Part shown: positions 25,408 to 33,248 of the stretch, in pieces | How positions within the stretch are numbered: the stretch's first letter is position 1 | Layout of the letters: each line of letters opens with the position of its first letter | Assembly (NCBI GenBank): GCA_003160215.1 | Contig: PLQW01000097.1 | Span: 11,261-47,334, forward strand | Direction: 5' to 3' | Source: Acidobacteriaceae bacterium | GTDB taxonomy: Bacteria; Acidobacteriota; Terriglobia; Terriglobales; Acidobacteriaceae | Length of the DNA: 36,074 bases | Notes under the pieces: generated by a model | The model's database searches: none | What the model was told of the DNA's origin: nothing | The model's input: the letters and a program-made list of their open reading frames with translations, nothing else | Position numbers and translations under genes: made by a program

Positions 25408-27228
25408 ATGCCAGCGGTTCCCTACGATAAAGTCATGGTTTCAACATCGAACTCTGTTTGGATTACTCCACACATTAAAGGGACTCAGGCGCGAGTGCTG
25501 CTGAGTTCCGTGTTTGGCCCGTATGCACAGGACGACGAATTCGGCAGCCGTTCCATCAATCCCATGGAGCTGTATCACAACCAGGTCACGCGCGAGCAAG
25601 GCAGCTTCTCTCTGCGCATGTTCCACCGCTCCTGGGGGCTGATGATGATCCAGCGGAACATCTCTGCGCCCAGTACGCTGCTCGACTTCCCGACCCTCGA
25701 AGACTTCCAGCGCGAACTTACCTCCTCCGAATACGACATCGTTGGGATTTCTGGAATTATTCCGAATTTCGGCAAGGTGCGCGAGATGTGCCGCCAAGTC
25801 CGCCGGCTATCCCCCAACTCCATCATCGTCGTGGGCGGACACGTCGCTGCCATTCCCGGACTGGATAAGTTGATTGATGCCGACTACATTGTTCGCGGCG
25901 AGGGCATCTCCTGGATGCGCCGTTATCTTGGCGAAGATCCCGAAGCCGCGATTGTCCACCCGGAAATCGTCTCTGGCTTTGGCTTTCGCATCCTGGGGAT
26001 GCGGGTGCCGGACAATAAATGCGATACCGCCGCCACCATCATCCCGTCCGTCGGATGCCCACTGGGGTGCAACTTCTGCACTACTTCTTCCTTCTTCGGC
26101 GGCAAAGGCAAGAGCATTCACTTCTACGAAACCGGAGATCAGCTCTTCGATGTCATGCAACAGATGGAGGGTTCCCTGGGCGTGAGTTCGTTCTTCATGA
26201 TGGACGAAAACTTCCTGTTGAATCGTCCCCGCGCCATGCAACTCCTGGCGCGCATGAAGGAAGCCGGCAAGAGCTGGGCGCTCTATGTTTTCTCGTCGGT
26301 GAATGCCATCCGCAAGTACACCATGGAAGAACTGGTGCAACTGGGTGTTTCGTGGATTTGGGTGGGACTCGAATCGCCCAACTCCAGCTACGCCAAACTG
26401 AAGAATTCCGATACCCGAGCGCTCGCGGCGGAGCTGCGGCAGCACGGCATCAAGATCCTCGGTTCAACGATTGTCGGCCTCGAGCACCACACGCCCGAGA
26501 ACATTCATGAGGAGATCGAATACGCGGTCTCGCACGGCACCGACTTCCACCAGTTCATGTTGTACACGCCGGTGCCGGGCACTCCTCTGTTCGCCCAGAT
26601 GCAGCAAGAAGGCCGCATGCTCGACGACGTGGACCTCGCTGACATTCATGGCCAGTTCAAGTTCAACTACAAGCACGCCGCCATCTCGCGTGACGAGTCG
26701 AAAACCTTCCTCGATTGGGCCTTCCGGCATGACTTCGAGCGCAACGGACCCAGCTTGTTTCGCATCTGCGAGACTACCTTCCAGGGATGGAAGCGCTATC
26801 ACAACGATCCCGACCTGCGAGTGCGGCGTCGCTTCGCTGCGGAAGCCAGGAAGTTGCGCACGACTTACAATGCGGCGCTTTGGGCCATGGAGAAGCGGCT
26901 TAGTGCGACCAATCCCACCATATCGAAGCGGATTCGCGAACTGCGGCGTGAAATCGAATGCGCCTTTGGAACGTTCACCCGCATGGTACGCATCGTGGTT
27001 GGGCCGATATTGTTATGGACTTCGAAGCGCGAAGACAAACGGCTGGCTGACGGCGTCACCTATGAGCCGGAGACCTTCGTGGAGCGGCGCAATTGGATCG
27101 CCGACAAACTGCGGCACACCGCGGATGTCGTGACCATACACCCGCGCCGTACCGAGCAGCCGTCGACAAACATCGCGGTGGCACGTGTCGCGGTCGATAG
27201 CCTCAGCCGGGTGACGAGCGGCGATTAA
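25408..27228 (+). CDS. B12-binding-domain radical SAM protein of unknown substrate
   Basis: The protein has 606 residues from the ATG at 25408; an ATG at 25435 (597 residues) is also possible, and neither has a strong ribosome site. The N-terminal part (~90-180) is a cobalamin-binding-like Rossmann domain (YDIVGISGIIPNFGKV, SIIVVGGHVAAIPG, YIVRGEG) without the DxHxxG histidine of base-on B12 enzymes. The radical SAM barrel (~205-420) has CPLGCNFC, giving the CxxxCxxC cluster motif, then FFMMDENFLLNRPRA and WVGLES. The last ~170 residues form a charged, helical extension. Relatives methylate or rearrange lipids, hopanoids or natural products; none can be assigned. Divergent neighbour: DHA2 exporter. 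Confidence 0.88.
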   Translation: MPAVPYDKVMVSTSNSVWITPHIKGTQARVLLSSVFGPYAQDDEFGSRSINPMELYHNQVTREQGSFSLRMFHRSWGLMMIQRNISAPSTLLDFPTLEDFQRELTSSEYDIVGISGIIPNFGKVREMCRQVRRLSPNSIIVVGGHVAAIPGLDKLIDADYIVRGEGISWMRRYLGEDPEAAIVHPEIVSGFGFRILGMRVPDNKCDTAATIIPSVGCPLGCNFCTTSSFFGGKGKSIHFYETGDQLFDVMQQMEGSLGVSSFFMMDENFLLNRPRAMQLLARMKEAGKSWALYVFSSVNAIRKYTMEELVQLGVSWIWVGLESPNSSYAKLKNSDTRALAAELRQHGIKILGSTIVGLEHHTPENIHEEIEYAVSHGTDFHQFMLYTPVPGTPLFAQMQQEGRMLDDVDLADIHGQFKFNYKHAAISRDESKTFLDWAFRHDFERNGPSLFRICETTFQGWKRYHNDPDLRVRRRFAAEARKLRTTYNAALWAMEKRLSATNPTISKRIRELRREIECAFGTFTRMVRIVVGPILLWTSKREDKRLADGVTYEPETFVERRNWIADKLRHTADVVTIHPRRTEQPSTNIAVARVAVDSLSRVTSGD

Positions 27229-27312
27229 TTAGAGGAGTTCCAGAGGAGTGAGCGGCAACCGCAAGCGCGCTTGTATAAGAAGAGCGCTGCGGGCGAGGCC
27301 AATCCCAGTTAT

Positions 27313-27370
27313 GAAGCGCCGCTCTACCCGTATCCGCGCCGGACTGCACTAATTCGAAAACTGATCCAGG
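27313..27370. repeat. Partial copy of the 17.6-kb palindromic element
   Basis: GAAGCGCCGCTCTACCCGTA followed by CGCCGGACT and GAAAACTGAT resembles the right half of the element at 17640-17848. It lies between convergent genes and has no visible partner arm. Confidence 0.5.
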
Positions 27371-27386
27371 ATCTTTAGGGCTTGTT

Positions 27387-28709
27387 TTAATTCCTGGTGT
27401 TACGCGCCAGCGCGCGCCTGATGGTCTCGTCGAGCGCGGCCTTCGCCTTGGCGTACTCCTCGGGGTTGATCTTGCCCTGCTGGCGATCGATCTCAAGCTG
27501 GAAAAGCTCTTCCTTCATCGCCTCCAGCAGCAGCGCATCACGGTCGCGAGCCGGCGCGGCCGGTTCGATGAAGTCGGCGAAATCGGCGGCCGCCTCTCCG
27601 GTGTCAACTGCGCCGCGGCCCGATGTTCCTGCAGCGGCCGGTACGGGATACTGACGAGTGTTTGATTTCGAAACCACGTACGCACCACCCATCACCAGCA
27701 CCAGCGCGAACGCCCCGAGGATGTAGGCGCGGTAGTCGTGCAGCGGATCGGGCGCGTCAATGGGAGCGCCGAGTCCGCCGCCGGGACGATTGTCGTTGGC
27801 GGCGGCTTGCGATCCGCCCATAGCCCCGCCGCCGCTCGCGTCGCCTCCGCCCGCTGCCTGTGCGCCCTGCTGGCCTTCGGCCTGAAACTCGCCCGTGCCA
27901 GCGACGCGGAAGCTGAGGTCCTGCCCCGGCTTGACGTTGGTGACTACCATGATTCCGGCGCCGGTTTCATCGGGCATGGATTGAAACTGCTGCGGATTTT
28001 TGGGCGTGAACGTCATGCCCTTGGGTGTCATCACGACGAAGTGCTGTACCTCGCCCAGCGGCTTGGGCGAGATGCTGGCCTCGCCGCTGTAGGGCATGTG
28101 GTACGACACCTGGAACTGCGTCTCGCCGGGGCGTAGCGGATAGTTGAAGGCGTAGTGGTGCTTTTGCGAGCCCGGCGAAGCCTCGACCGCGATGGGCTGC
28201 CCGCCGGGGCCTTTGGCCTGCGCCGATTCCAGTTCAGCGCCATCGGGCAAAGCGAATTCAAACGTACGCTTGTCGTCGGCCACGGTGCGTGGCGGCTGCG
28301 ACTGGTTGCGAATCGCGTACAGCGCGATCCCCTGTAGCTGTCTGCCGTCGCTTTGGTAGCGGTCTACCTCGACCGTCTGGCTGAGGCCATCCACCTTCTT
28401 GGCGGAGTCGTACACCGTAAGCTCGGCCGTGATCGTACCCGGCATCAGGGGCCCGCTGGGCGGGAAGTAATTCACGCCTTCGTGAGTCACACGCACCATG
28501 TGCGGCGCACGGTCGCCAGCGGGCGCCGGCAACGAGAAGCGCCCGTGCGCGTCGCTCTTCGTGCTCCCGATCTCCTGCATTCCTTGCGAGAGCGAGAGGA
28601 GAGTGACCTCGTCTCCGGCGGAAGGCTTGCCTGTGGTGGCGTTGGTGACGGTGCCGGTGATGTTCTGGGCCGCGGCGAACGAGGTAAGCAAGAGCACCCA
28701 CGCGAACAT
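27387..28709 (-). CDS. Carboxypeptidase-regulatory-like domain membrane protein
   Basis: The protein is 440 residues from the ATG at 28709, chosen because it opens a signal-like segment (MFAWVLLLTSFAAAQN). A longer in-frame reading to 29045 would translate repeat DNA. Residues ~15-100 are a carboxypeptidase regulatory-like (Ig-fold) domain, NITGTVTNATTGKPSAGDEVTL. The middle ~100-275 is beta-rich, with repeated NYPLRPGETQFQVSYHMPY-like sequence. A Gly/Ala-rich linker leads to one membrane span (AYILGAFALVLVMGGAYVV, ~328-346), and the C-terminus has a helical hairpin (ELFQLEIDRQQGKINPEEYA). It is the last gene of the ccm cluster and may assist membrane or cytochrome c assembly (inference from position). 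Confidence 0.75.
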   Translation of the reverse strand: MFAWVLLLTSFAAAQNITGTVTNATTGKPSAGDEVTLLSLSQGMQEIGSTKSDAHGRFSLPAPAGDRAPHMVRVTHEGVNYFPPSGPLMPGTITAELTVYDSAKKVDGLSQTVEVDRYQSDGRQLQGIALYAIRNQSQPPRTVADDKRTFEFALPDGAELESAQAKGPGGQPIAVEASPGSQKHHYAFNYPLRPGETQFQVSYHMPYSGEASISPKPLGEVQHFVVMTPKGMTFTPKNPQQFQSMPDETGAGIMVVTNVKPGQDLSFRVAGTGEFQAEGQQGAQAAGGGDASGGGAMGGSQAAANDNRPGGGLGAPIDAPDPLHDYRAYILGAFALVLVMGGAYVVSKSNTRQYPVPAAAGTSGRGAVDTGEAAADFADFIEPAAPARDRDALLLEAMKEELFQLEIDRQQGKINPEEYAKAKAALDETIRRALARNTRN

Positions 28710-29041
28710 GGCCGCCCGTGCGTTGAATGTGCATCGTAAGAGTAGTCTTCCATCGCTGGAGCTGAATGACTTGAGACACCAGCCCCGCAAGGGGCGAAAA
28801 ATCTTAGCCCAGCGCTTCAACGCTGGGTAAGCGTTCGAAGGACGGATGAGTCCCGTAGGGACGGCACTCGAACCGTCGAGCTTTATCGGGCAGACATTGT
28901 GCATTGGATCGTTTTCTGCCGTGCCTACGGCACTCAGATCCTTTCCCACACGTACCCAGCGCTGAAGCGCTGGGCTAAGCTCTGTCGCGCCTGCGGCGCT
29001 GATATTAACGTTTGTTCCCGGCAAGAGGCCACCCAACAATC
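28710..29041. repeat. Gene-free stretch dominated by an inverted repeat
   Basis: Arms at 28803-28833 and 28951-28980 (TTAGCCCAGCGCTTCAACGC and, on the other strand, TTAGCCCAGCGCTTCAGCGC) are inverted; each is itself a hairpin. Smaller hairpins TCCCGTAGGGA and GTGCCTACGGCAC lie inside. The right side is related to the repeat at about 34694-34790 between atpH and atpA. Confidence 0.7.
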
Positions 29042-29416
29042 TCACGCGCGGCCCCCGTTCGTGGGAACGCTTCCTGGACGCCGAGTGCCACGCCGGACTA
29101 CGGCGCGTGCCTTCTCAATGCTGTCGATCTCGGCAAGAATGGCGGCCGCTTCGTCTTCCAGCAAGGTGCGCTGCACCGCGTAGTCTGACTCGCTCAACTT
29201 GCCGGCCTTGTGCTCGAAGCTGAGATCGCGCAGATTCTCGTAGGTCGCCTCTTTGCGTTCCTGCAAGTACATCTGGCGGGTCTTTTCTTCGCCGGCTTCG
29301 ACATCGCCTGGCTGATAGAAAACGTAGAAGAACAGGAGCGCCGCGAATAACGCGCAGCCAAACATGACAAACGCGGTTTCCTGTCCGGCAGCGGCAAAGA
29401 CAATCAATGCATACAT
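29042..29416 (-). CDS. Small membrane protein, CcmI-like N-terminal region
   Basis: The protein is 124 residues from the ATG at 29416, which shares one base with the ccmH stop (TGATG). One membrane span (AFVMFGCALFAALLFFYVFY, ~14-34) is followed by a charged helical hairpin (ENLRDLSFEHKAGKLSESDY, then AAAILAEIDSIEK). This hairpin resembles the segment of CcmI-type cytochrome c maturation proteins and recurs in the next gene. Position directly after ccmH supports a role in holding apocytochrome c for heme ligation, but the TPR part of classical CcmI is absent. The end is Arg/Gly-rich (RRGTRRPGSVPTNGGRA). Confidence 0.72.
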   Translation of the reverse strand: MYALIVFAAAGQETAFVMFGCALFAALLFFYVFYQPGDVEAGEEKTRQMYLQERKEATYENLRDLSFEHKAGKLSESDYAVQRTLLEDEAAAILAEIDSIEKARAVVRRGTRRPGSVPTNGGRA

Positions 29417-29967
29417 CAGAAATCGGTCTCCTGACGGGCCTTCTTGCGAAGGTCGTCGAGTTGGGCGGCATCGAGGTTGGGAGGCGGCACCGGATGCGCA
29501 ACGGCGCGCGACTTCCACATCCGCACCAGCAATATGGTAAGCGCGAGTGCGCCCGCAAAAACCGCAAACGGCATGATCCAGGCCACGCGGTTGAAGCCCG
29601 TCGTAGTAGGCGCCGCCAGCACGGTGTTGCCGTACTTCTGCACGAAGCTCTGCAGGACGAGGGAATCGCTGTCGCCACGTTCGATGCCCGCAGTCAGCTC
29701 GTTACGCATGCGTTCGGAGTAGGTGCAGCCCACATGGTTGCACTCCAGCAACACTTGTCCGCAGCCGCACATGCACATCAGGCCGTGCCCCAGTTTGTTG
29801 AAGCGAGCGTCGTCGCCGGCACCCAGGAAGGCGATGGCCAGCAATGCGATGAGCAGGAGCTGGGCAATGCGAAGTTTCGAGTTTCGAGTTTCAAGTTTCA
29901 AGTTTCGATTACCAGCCCTCTTAGGGAGTTTCACATACCGAGCGCCATCGGAATTCAGCTTTGCCAT
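29416..29967 (-). CDS. ccmH: Cytochrome c maturation protein CcmH family
   Basis: CcmH is a membrane-anchored thiol protein that reduces apocytochrome c before heme attachment. From the ATG at 29967 the protein is 183 residues. Near residues 62-80 it has MCMCGCGQVLLECNHVGC followed by CTYSERMRNEL, a variant with five cysteines instead of LRCxxCQ. A second hydrophobic span (AWIMPFAVFAGALALTILLV) precedes a basic tail. The start is uncertain: sequence beyond 29967 (to 30105) is repeat-like, and a TTG near 29905 would give a signal peptide beginning MKLETRNSKLRIAQ with a hydrophobic core. A 7-base tandem repeat lies inside this N-terminal region. It overlaps the next gene by one base. Confidence 0.82.
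   Translation of the reverse strand: MAKLNSDGARYVKLPKRAGNRNLKLETRNSKLRIAQLLLIALLAIAFLGAGDDARFNKLGHGLMCMCGCGQVLLECNHVGCTYSERMRNELTAGIERGDSDSLVLQSFVQKYGNTVLAAPTTTGFNRVAWIMPFAVFAGALALTILLVRMWKSRAVAHPVPPPNLDAAQLDDLRKKARQETDF
29873..29907. repeat. Five-copy heptanucleotide tandem repeat
   Basis: AGTTTCG, AGTTTCG, AGTTTCA, AGTTTCA, AGTTTCG lie head to tail, 35 bases, in the 5' part of ccmH. Copy-number change would shift the reading frame of any start upstream. Confidence 0.8.
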
Positions 29968-30146
29968 CGCGAGCGAGGACTTTAGTCCGAGTCGAGGGAC
30001 CCCAATGTCTCCAAAGAGCGTTGGGCGGGGCGATAGGGATCCTTCGACTCCGGTGGCCAACAGCAGGCCGCCTCCGCTCAGGATGACAGCCGAGGATGAT
30101 TGCACTAGCGAACAGGCACTGACCCCTAACCGCTATTCCCTGCCCT

Positions 30147-32180
30147 TCAGTCTCCGCCCACTCCTACCACGCCCGACCGCGCCGTCTCCGCTTCCGCGCG
30201 TTCTTTCTCCCTCACCGTCACCTTAGCCGGCTTCATGTTTGGCAGCAGCGCGATCAACGTCCCGATGACCACGATGACCACGCCCGACCAGATCCACATC
30301 ACCAGCGGATTCACGTGCGCCTTGATGATCGGCTTGCCCGTGTCCTGATTGCGCCCGGTGTACACCAGGTACAAATCTCCGCTGGGCCGCGAGCGGTTAG
30401 CGACAATGGTTGAGGTCTGCTCGCTCGCCTTGTAGAAGCGGCGCTCGGGATACATGGTGTCAATCTTCTTGCCGTGGTGGTAAACGTCAATCACCGCCCA
30501 TTCGCTGGAGTAGTTCGGCTTGTCATCCTGCGTGTAGGAGTCGCACACCAGGGTGAAGGAGCCGATCTGCATCTTGTCGCCGAAGCCCATCTCCTGCTCT
30601 TTATCCAGATTAAACGGCAGACCGGCGAAGCCGATCATGATGACGATGAAGCCAAAATGCACCAGATAGCCACCGTAACGGCGCGTGTTGCGGCGGGTGA
30701 TGGTCACCATCCCTCCGAGAATGTTCTTTCCCGACTGCCGTGCGATGACGCGACCGCCGCGCCAGAACTCACCCACTACCGTTGCCGCCACCAGCACCGA
30801 CAACGAGATCGCCATCAGCGAATAGAAGTACGAGACGTCCTCCCAGGGATGCATGCCACCAATCATGAGCCCGATCGCCGTCAGCACCGCGAGAACTGCC
30901 GGCCACAGAAAGTTACGCTTCAGGCTGTCGAGGGAAGTCTTGCGCCAGGCCAGCAACGGTCCCACCGCGGTGAGGAAGATCAGGAACAGCCCAATCGGAA
31001 CGTTGACGCGATTGAAGAACGGCGGCCCAACCGTGACCTTCGAGCCCGTCACCCACTCCGACAGCACCGGGAAGAGCGTGCCCCACAACACGGCGAAGCA
31101 CGCCACCAGCAGCACCAGGTTGTTGAACAGGAAGCTCGACTCACGCGAGACCAGCGACTCCAGCCGGTGCTCGCTCTTCAGCGTCTCGCGGTTGCGCACG
31201 AAGAAGAACACGCATGTGGCGAACGTCAGCGCCAGGAACCACACGAACCAGATGCCAATCCCCGACTGCGCGAAGGCGTGTACCGAACTCACCACGCCGC
31301 TGCGCGTGAGAAACGTCCCGAAGATCGCCAGCAGAAACGTGGTGAAGATGAGCCACATGTTCCACATCTTCATCATGCCGCGCTTCTCCTGCATCATGAC
31401 CGAATGCAGGAAAGCGGTCATGGTAAGGAATGGCAGGATCGATGCGTTCTCCACCGGGTCCCATCCCCAGTAGCCGCCCCAACCCAGCACCGCGTACGCC
31501 CAGTGCGCGCCGAGAAAGATTCCGCAGGTGAGGAAGAGCCACGCCACCATGGTCCAGCGGCGGGTGATGTGAATCCACTTCTCGCCGGGATACTTCATGA
31601 TGAGCGCGCCCAGCGCGAAGGCGAAAGGCACGGTCACGCCGACGTAGCCGAGATAGAGCATCGGCGGATGGATGACCATCTCGGGATATTGCAGCAGCGG
31701 ATTCAGGCCGTTGCCGTCGGCCGGAATCTGTCCACTAACCAAGCCGAACGGGTGCGCCGCAAAGTTCACCAGCAGCAGGAAGAACACCTGCACTGCGGCG
31801 ATGATCGCCGAGGCATGCGCCGTCAGTTGCGGATCGACTTTGTAGCGCAGGCGCAGCACCAGCGCGTAGGTTGACAGCAGCCACGCCCAGAACAGCAGCG
31901 AACCTTCCTGTCCCGACCATAGCGCGGCGAACTTGTAGGCGATGGGCAGGTCGCGGTTGCTGTGGTGAAGGATGTAGGCGACGGAAAAGTCGTTCCCGAG
32001 GGCGGCTATCACCAGCGCCACGGCCGCCACGGTAACCGCTGCCCAGCAGGCGATGCCGGCACGGCGAGCGGTCTCGCCCAGGCGATCGTCCTTGCGATAC
32101 AGCGCGAGCGAGCCCGCGAGGAACGAATAGGCCGCCAGCGCCAGGGCCAGCAGTAGTGCAAAACTTCCAATTTGAGGCAT
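30147..32180 (-). CDS. ccmF: Cytochrome c heme lyase subunit CcmF
   Basis: CcmF is the membrane core of the System I heme lyase that attaches heme to apocytochrome c. The 677-residue protein has many membrane spans, the tryptophan-rich WWD segment WGGYWGWDPVENASILPF (~230-247), the preceding HPPMLYLGYVGVTVPFAFAL (~165-185), and the C-terminal region with MKYPGEKW and YLVHFGFIVIMIGFAG (~495-515). The periplasmic C-terminal part (~530-640) is beta-rich and ends with a last membrane span (GVVIVVIGTLIALLP). It is upstream of ccmH with a gap of about 180 bases that holds repeat-like sequence. ccmA-E are not in the window, so the system must be completed elsewhere. Confidence 0.95.
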   Translation of the reverse strand: MPQIGSFALLLALALAAYSFLAGSLALYRKDDRLGETARRAGIACWAAVTVAAVALVIAALGNDFSVAYILHHSNRDLPIAYKFAALWSGQEGSLLFWAWLLSTYALVLRLRYKVDPQLTAHASAIIAAVQVFFLLLVNFAAHPFGLVSGQIPADGNGLNPLLQYPEMVIHPPMLYLGYVGVTVPFAFALGALIMKYPGEKWIHITRRWTMVAWLFLTCGIFLGAHWAYAVLGWGGYWGWDPVENASILPFLTMTAFLHSVMMQEKRGMMKMWNMWLIFTTFLLAIFGTFLTRSGVVSSVHAFAQSGIGIWFVWFLALTFATCVFFFVRNRETLKSEHRLESLVSRESSFLFNNLVLLVACFAVLWGTLFPVLSEWVTGSKVTVGPPFFNRVNVPIGLFLIFLTAVGPLLAWRKTSLDSLKRNFLWPAVLAVLTAIGLMIGGMHPWEDVSYFYSLMAISLSVLVAATVVGEFWRGGRVIARQSGKNILGGMVTITRRNTRRYGGYLVHFGFIVIMIGFAGLPFNLDKEQEMGFGDKMQIGSFTLVCDSYTQDDKPNYSSEWAVIDVYHHGKKIDTMYPERRFYKASEQTSTIVANRSRPSGDLYLVYTGRNQDTGKPIIKAHVNPLVMWIWSGVVIVVIGTLIALLPNMKPAKVTVREKERAEAETARSGVVGVGGD

Positions 32181-32212
32181 GAAGATCGATTACCTGTATT
32201 ATTTCCTGCCGG

Positions 32213-32512
32213 ATGAATCCGGCGGACAATGCCATCCTTAATCGAATGCTTTCATTTTACTCGCATTATGAGCACCAGGCTGACCAGTACGGCCTTGAAT
32301 TCATCCATGGACCGATGCCAGACGCTCCGCTATCGGCCGCACAGGCGTTTCAAATCCTGGGCGAGCGCTCACTCGACTACCCTTACGTCGGCAAGCTGGC
32401 GGAGTTCTGGGCCTGGAACCATCCGACGATTCGCGACCGCATGATCTTCGTGCAGACCTACGATCCGTGGGGCGAAGGCAGGGAGCCAGAATTCGTGAAA
32501 GGCAGCCAGTAG
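32213..32512 (+). pseudogene. C-terminal remnant of an M48-family metallopeptidase
   Basis: The 99-codon frame matches only the C-terminal part of Ste24/HtpX-like M48 peptidases: YEHQADQYGLEFIHG (carrying the ExxxD third zinc-ligand motif) and, near the end, AEFWAWNHPTIRDRMIFVQTYDPWGEG. The HExxH zinc site and all membrane segments are missing, and the ~30 bases upstream back to the divergent ccmF start leave no room for them. It is probably a decaying fragment left by a rearrangement, although the frame is open and an ATG exists at 32213. It lies just before the ATP synthase operon on the same strand. Confidence 0.7.
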
Positions 32513-32774
32513 TTGCGCCGGCGGAATGCCTGGATCCTTCTACCCAGTGGCCCATGAACCGGAGATAACTTCGCATGGACCCAGAGCGGCGACACGGTTT
32601 CGTAACAGGCACTGCAAGCCCGTTCTGGGAAATCCCCAGCCGCCAACTTACGGCTCACAACCGGCCTCTGACTTCGTTGACATCGAGGCTAAAGCTCTGT
32701 TAGTTTCAATAGTTCCAGTTGTAGCCTTAGCGCCCTCTGTGCGTCTTCTAGTATTAGGCATTCACGAACCAGGA

Positions 32775-33248
32775 ATGGATCAGACTCTCAAACAGGTAGG
32801 GGAATTACTGCTCGGAGCCATTCCGACCATAGTGATTCTGCTGTCGTTGTACGCCATTTACAGCGTGCTGCTCCACAAGCCGCTGAAACGCGTTCTGGAA
32901 GAGCGTCGCGAGCGCACCGAAGGGGCCTTCCTGAAAGCACGCGCCGACATAGCGGCCGCGGAAGCCAGGACGCAGGAGTATGAGCAGCGCTTGCGCGAGG
33001 CCCGCCTGACCATCTTCAAAGCGCAGGAAGCGCACCGGCAGCGGGCCCAGCAAGCTCGCGCTGAGGCCGTTTTGCAAGCACGCACGCGGGCCCAAGAGCA
33101 AGTTCGCGAAGCACGCACCGCCATTGAACAGGACATGGCCGCAGCGCAAGCGGGATTGCACGCGGAAACCGAGAGGCTGGCGGCGGAAATCATACGCACG
33201 ATTCTGCGGCCTGCAAACCCGGCTCCCGCCGTAGGCGGTCAACCGTGA
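32775..33248 (+). CDS. atpF': ATP synthase F0 subunit b' (b-type)
   Basis: The b/b' dimer is the peripheral stalk that holds the F1 hexamer still during rotation. The protein is 157 residues from the ATG at 32775; the longer in-frame reading to 32526 lacks protein character. Residues ~12-34 form a single N-terminal membrane span (LLGAIPTIVILLSLYAIYSV), followed by LLHKPLKRVLEERRERTEGA, the standard b-subunit motif, and a long Ala/Glu/Gln/Arg coiled coil to ~145. The Shine-Dalgarno-like AGGA directly abuts the start. The gene overlaps the next (TGATG), so b' and b are translationally coupled. Which of the pair is formally b or b' is a guess. Confidence 0.9.
   Translation: MDQTLKQVGELLLGAIPTIVILLSLYAIYSVLLHKPLKRVLEERRERTEGAFLKARADIAAAEARTQEYEQRLREARLTIFKAQEAHRQRAQQARAEAVLQARTRAQEQVREARTAIEQDMAAAQAGLHAETERLAAEIIRTILRPANPAPAVGGQP

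Noticed and set aside
28710-29045. N-terminal extension of the carboxypeptidase-regulatory protein up to 29045
   Set aside because: The extension translates the inverted-repeat DNA at 28803-28980; a signal-like segment begins at the ATG at 28709.
29968-30105. N-terminal extension of CcmH to 30105
   Set aside because: It is read from repeat-like intergenic sequence and would place a non-signal segment ahead of the membrane anchor.
30474-31874. A 466-codon plus-strand frame opposite ccmF
   Set aside because: It is the antisense shadow of ccmF; its His/Arg/Gln-rich composition is typical of the complement of a GC-rich membrane-protein gene.
32526-32774. N-terminal extension of ATP synthase b' to 32526
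   Set aside because: Non-membrane, Pro/Arg-rich sequence that does not match any b subunit; the ATG at 32775 gives a normal-length protein.
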